Assembly: GCF_005280255.1 (NCBI RefSeq)
Contig: NZ_CP040018.1
Span: forward strand, 4,030,001 to 4,094,000
Length of the DNA: 64,000 nt
Direction of reading: 5' to 3'
DNA from: Arthrobacter sp. 24S4-2
Lineage (GTDB): Bacteria; Actinomycetota; Actinomycetes; Actinomycetales; Micrococcaceae
The notes beneath the pieces are model-generated. The model had not been told where the DNA came from. It was given only the letters and a program-made list of their open reading frames with translations, and searched no databases. Positions within the stretch are counted from its first letter, which is position 1; each line of letters begins with the position of its first letter. Of the stretch, positions 62,169 to 64,000 are shown piece after piece. Made by a program: the position numbers and the translations under genes.

Positions 62169-62534
62169 TTAGCGAGCCTCCTCTTTCTCCGGGGTAGCGA
62201 CTACCACGGTGATGTGGCTCGTGCGCTTCTTGATCTGAAATGCACGACCCTGGGCACGCGGCTGGAACCGCTTCATGGTCGGGCCTTCATCAACAAACGC
62301 TTCGCTGATGATGAGGTCACCTTCGTCAAACGCCACGCCGTCGCGGTCCGCGAGGACCCGGGCGTTGGAGATTGCCGACTGAACTACCTTGAATACCGGC
62401 TCAGAAGCTGCCTGGGGGGCAAACTTCAGAATTGCCAGAGCCTCGTTCGCTTGCTTACCACGAACAAGGTTGACGACGCGCCGGGCCTTCATAGGCGTTA
62501 CGCGGATGTGACGCGCAATTGCCTTGGCTTCCAT
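62169..62534 (-). CDS. rplV: 50S ribosomal protein L22
   Basis: 121 residues: EAKAIARHIRVTPMKARRVVNLVRGKQANEAL and the tunnel loop MKRFQPRAQGRAFQIKKRTSHITVVV. The loop is where macrolide-resistance changes arise; none is evident. Abuts rpsC. Confidence 0.98.
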   Translation of the reverse strand: MEAKAIARHIRVTPMKARRVVNLVRGKQANEALAILKFAPQAASEPVFKVVQSAISNARVLADRDGVAFDEGDLIISEAFVDEGPTMKRFQPRAQGRAFQIKKRTSHITVVVATPEKEEAR

Positions 62535-62572
62535 TGCTTTCCTTCTCTCGTCTTTGACGTAAGTGCAGGCGC

Positions 62573-62854
62573 CTAGCGGCGCTTGCCCTTACGGTCGTCC
62601 TTGACATGGCCGCGGAATGTCCGCGTGGGAGCGAATTCGCCGAGCTTGTGCCCGACCATCGACTCGGTGACAAACACCGGAATGTGCTTGCGTCCGTCGT
62701 GAACGGCGATCGTGTGCCCGAGCATGTCGGGGATGATCATCGAACGGCGGGACCAGGTCTTAATGACGTTCTTGGTGCCCTTTTCGTTTTCCCTGTCCAC
62801 CTTTACAAAGAGGTGCTGGTCAACGAAGGGACCTTTTTTCAGGCTGCGTGGCAT
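62573..62854 (-). CDS. rpsS: 30S ribosomal protein S19
   Basis: 93 residues: MPRSLKKGPFVDQHLFVKV, TWSRRSMIIPDMLGHTIAVHDGRKHIPVF, MVGHKLGEFAPTRTFRGH. Pairs with S13 in the 30S head. 12 bases after rplB. Confidence 0.98.
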   Translation of the reverse strand: MPRSLKKGPFVDQHLFVKVDRENEKGTKNVIKTWSRRSMIIPDMLGHTIAVHDGRKHIPVFVTESMVGHKLGEFAPTRTFRGHVKDDRKGKRR

Positions 62855-62866
62855 GTGTCCAGGCTC

Positions 62867-63706
62867 CTATCGCTTGTTCTTGCCAGTACGACGGCGACGA
62901 ACAATAAGCTTGTCGCTCTCTTTGTTGGGACGGCGGGTGCGGCCTTCCCGCTTACCGTTCGGGTTGACGGGGTGACGTCCACCGGACGTCTTACCCTCGC
63001 CACCACCGTGCGGGTGGTCAACCGGGTTCATCGCGACACCACGGACGGTCGGGCGAACGCCCTTCCAGCGCATGCGGCCGGCCTTGCCCCAGTTGATGTT
63101 CGACTGCTCGGCGTTGCCGACCTCGCCGATCGTTGCGCGGCAGCGCACGTCAACGTTGCGGATTTCGCCGGAAGGCAGACGCAGCTGGGCGAAGCGGCCT
63201 TCCTTGGCAACGAGCTGGATCGATGCGCCGGCGGAGCGGCCCATCTTGGCGCCGCCACCCGGACGCAGTTCAACTGCGTGGATAACGGTACCCACCGGGA
63301 TGTTGCGCAGGGGCAGGTTGTTGCCAGGCTTGATATCAGCGTTGGCACCGGCCTCTACGAAGTCACCCTGGGACAGCTTGTTCGGGGCGATGATGTAACG
63401 CTTGGTGCCATCAACGTAGTGCAGGAGGGCGATGCGAGCCGTGCGGTTCGGATCGTACTCAATTTCGGCAACGCGGGCGTCAACGCCGTCTTTGTCGTGG
63501 CGACGGAAGTCGATCAGACGGTACTGGCGCTTGTGGCCACCACCCTTGTGACGGGTCGTGATCTTACCGGTGTTGTTACGGCCGCCCTTTTTGGGCAGCG
63601 GACGTACCAACGACTTTTCCGGCGTCGACCGCGTGATTTCAGTGAAGTCCGCTACGCTCGAGCCACGACGGCCCGGGGTAGTCGGCTTATATTTACGGAT
63701 TCCCAT
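62867..63706 (-). CDS. rplB: 50S ribosomal protein L2
   Basis: 279 residues: MGIRKYKPTTPGRRGSSV, KGGGHKRQYRLIDFRRHDKDG, GGGAKMGRSAGASIQLVAKEG and the conserved C-terminal VAMNPVDHPHGGGEGKTSGGRHPV, whose His is needed for peptidyl transfer. 29 bases after rplW. Confidence 0.98.
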   Translation of the reverse strand: MGIRKYKPTTPGRRGSSVADFTEITRSTPEKSLVRPLPKKGGRNNTGKITTRHKGGGHKRQYRLIDFRRHDKDGVDARVAEIEYDPNRTARIALLHYVDGTKRYIIAPNKLSQGDFVEAGANADIKPGNNLPLRNIPVGTVIHAVELRPGGGAKMGRSAGASIQLVAKEGRFAQLRLPSGEIRNVDVRCRATIGEVGNAEQSNINWGKAGRMRWKGVRPTVRGVAMNPVDHPHGGGEGKTSGGRHPVNPNGKREGRTRRPNKESDKLIVRRRRTGKNKR

Positions 63707-63735
63707 AATTTATTTCCTCGTTAAAGTGGTCTCCG

Positions 63736-64000
63736 CTACGAGAGCGGACCGCCGAAGATGTCGATAGTGCCTTCTTTGAGGCTCACAATTGCACGCTTGG
63801 TGTTCTTGCGGGTACCCCAGCCGAATTTGGTGCGCTTGCGCTTACCGGCACGGTTGATGGTGTTGATCGAGTCGACCTTGACGGAGAAAATCTTCTCCAC
63901 AGCCAGCTTGATCTCGGTCTTGTTCGAGCGGGGGTCCACCAGGAAGGTGTACTTTCCCTCATCGATCAGGCCGTAGCTCTTTTCCGATACGACGGGTGCA
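63736..64000 (-). CDS. rplW: 50S ribosomal protein L23, C-terminal part (5' end outside the window)
   Basis: The visible 88 codons read APVVSEKSYGLIDEGKYTFLV then DPRSNKTEIKLAVEKIFSVKV and RAGKRKRTKFGWGTRKNTKRAIVSLKEG to the stop. L23 sits at the tunnel exit and docks SecY and trigger factor. The first few codons lie beyond the window edge; an internal GTG at 63939 is not the start. Confidence 0.97.
   Translation of the reverse strand, partial: APVVSEKSYGLIDEGKYTFLVDPRSNKTEIKLAVEKIFSVKVDSINTINRAGKRKRTKFGWGTRKNTKRAIVSLKEGTIDIFGGPLS

Noticed and set aside
61161..62576. 471-codon open frame opposite rplP, rpsC and rplV
   Set aside because: Antisense shadow of conserved ribosomal genes.
1..64000. 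tRNA, rRNA, CRISPR array, transposase, integrase or attachment site
   Set aside because: No T-loop-like motifs, rRNA stretches, regular repeat-spacer pattern or recombinase motifs were recognised by eye on either strand; a tRNA scan would be needed to be certain.

Overview
The window looks like a piece of a high-GC actinobacterial chromosome, most likely from the Micrococcaceae (Arthrobacter/Pseudarthrobacter type). The reasons are strong G/C bias at third codon positions, GTG and TTG starts, an actinobacterial treX-treY-treZ cluster, a glmS-acpS-nnr block, rplM-rpsI next to glmM, and the S10/spc/alpha ribosomal clusters split by accessory genes. No tRNA, rRNA, CRISPR array, transposase or integrase was seen.

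Layout. 1-5.2 kb: trehalose synthesis from glycogen (treX, treY, start of treZ; minus strand). 5.3-9.2 kb: nnr (frameshifted), acpS, glmS (minus). 9.3-11.7 kb: coaA, an M15 peptidase lipoprotein and mscL (plus). 11.7-18.4 kb: a decayed glmM fragment, a small CxxC protein, glmM, an AT-richer pair of membrane glycosyltransferases, then rpsI and rplM. 18.7-34.6 kb: two complete tad (Flp pilus) gene sets in tandem, the first with a prepilin peptidase and two pilins, the second with one pilin. 34.7-37.9 kb: an Hpt-like protein without its phospho-acceptor histidine, an OmpR-type regulator and a divergent membrane histidine kinase. 37.9-42.1 kb: truA, rplQ, rpoA, rpsK, rpsM, rpmJ, infA. 42.2-46.8 kb: a P1/S58 peptidase and an ABC sugar importer without its ATPase. 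46.9-53.5 kb: map and a five-gene operon resembling olefin/beta-lactone synthesis (OleA, GT2, P450, OleC, OleD) lodged between map and adk. 53.7-64 kb: adk, secY, and the spc and S10 ribosomal clusters up to a partial rplW.

Two results stand out. First, the ole-like operon has the condensing enzyme, the beta-lactone synthetase-like ligase and the reductase but no OleB decarboxylase. A cytochrome P450 and a glycosyltransferase occupy the middle of the operon, all five genes joined by start/stop overlaps. This suggests a beta-lactone or hydroxy-ketone lipid that is further oxidised and glycosylated rather than a plain olefin. Second, seven otherwise healthy genes (nnr, cpaE copy 1, cpaF copy 1, tadC copy 1, cpaB copy 2, the first ABC permease, the P450) are each broken by what reads as exactly one missing base. 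Most of these lie in G/C runs and each is restored by one added base. Systematic sequence error is the leading explanation, and it should be excluded before any of them is called a pseudogene.

Start sites were chosen by ribosome-binding sites, start/stop overlaps and family length. Protein family names rest on motifs read by eye, with no database search.
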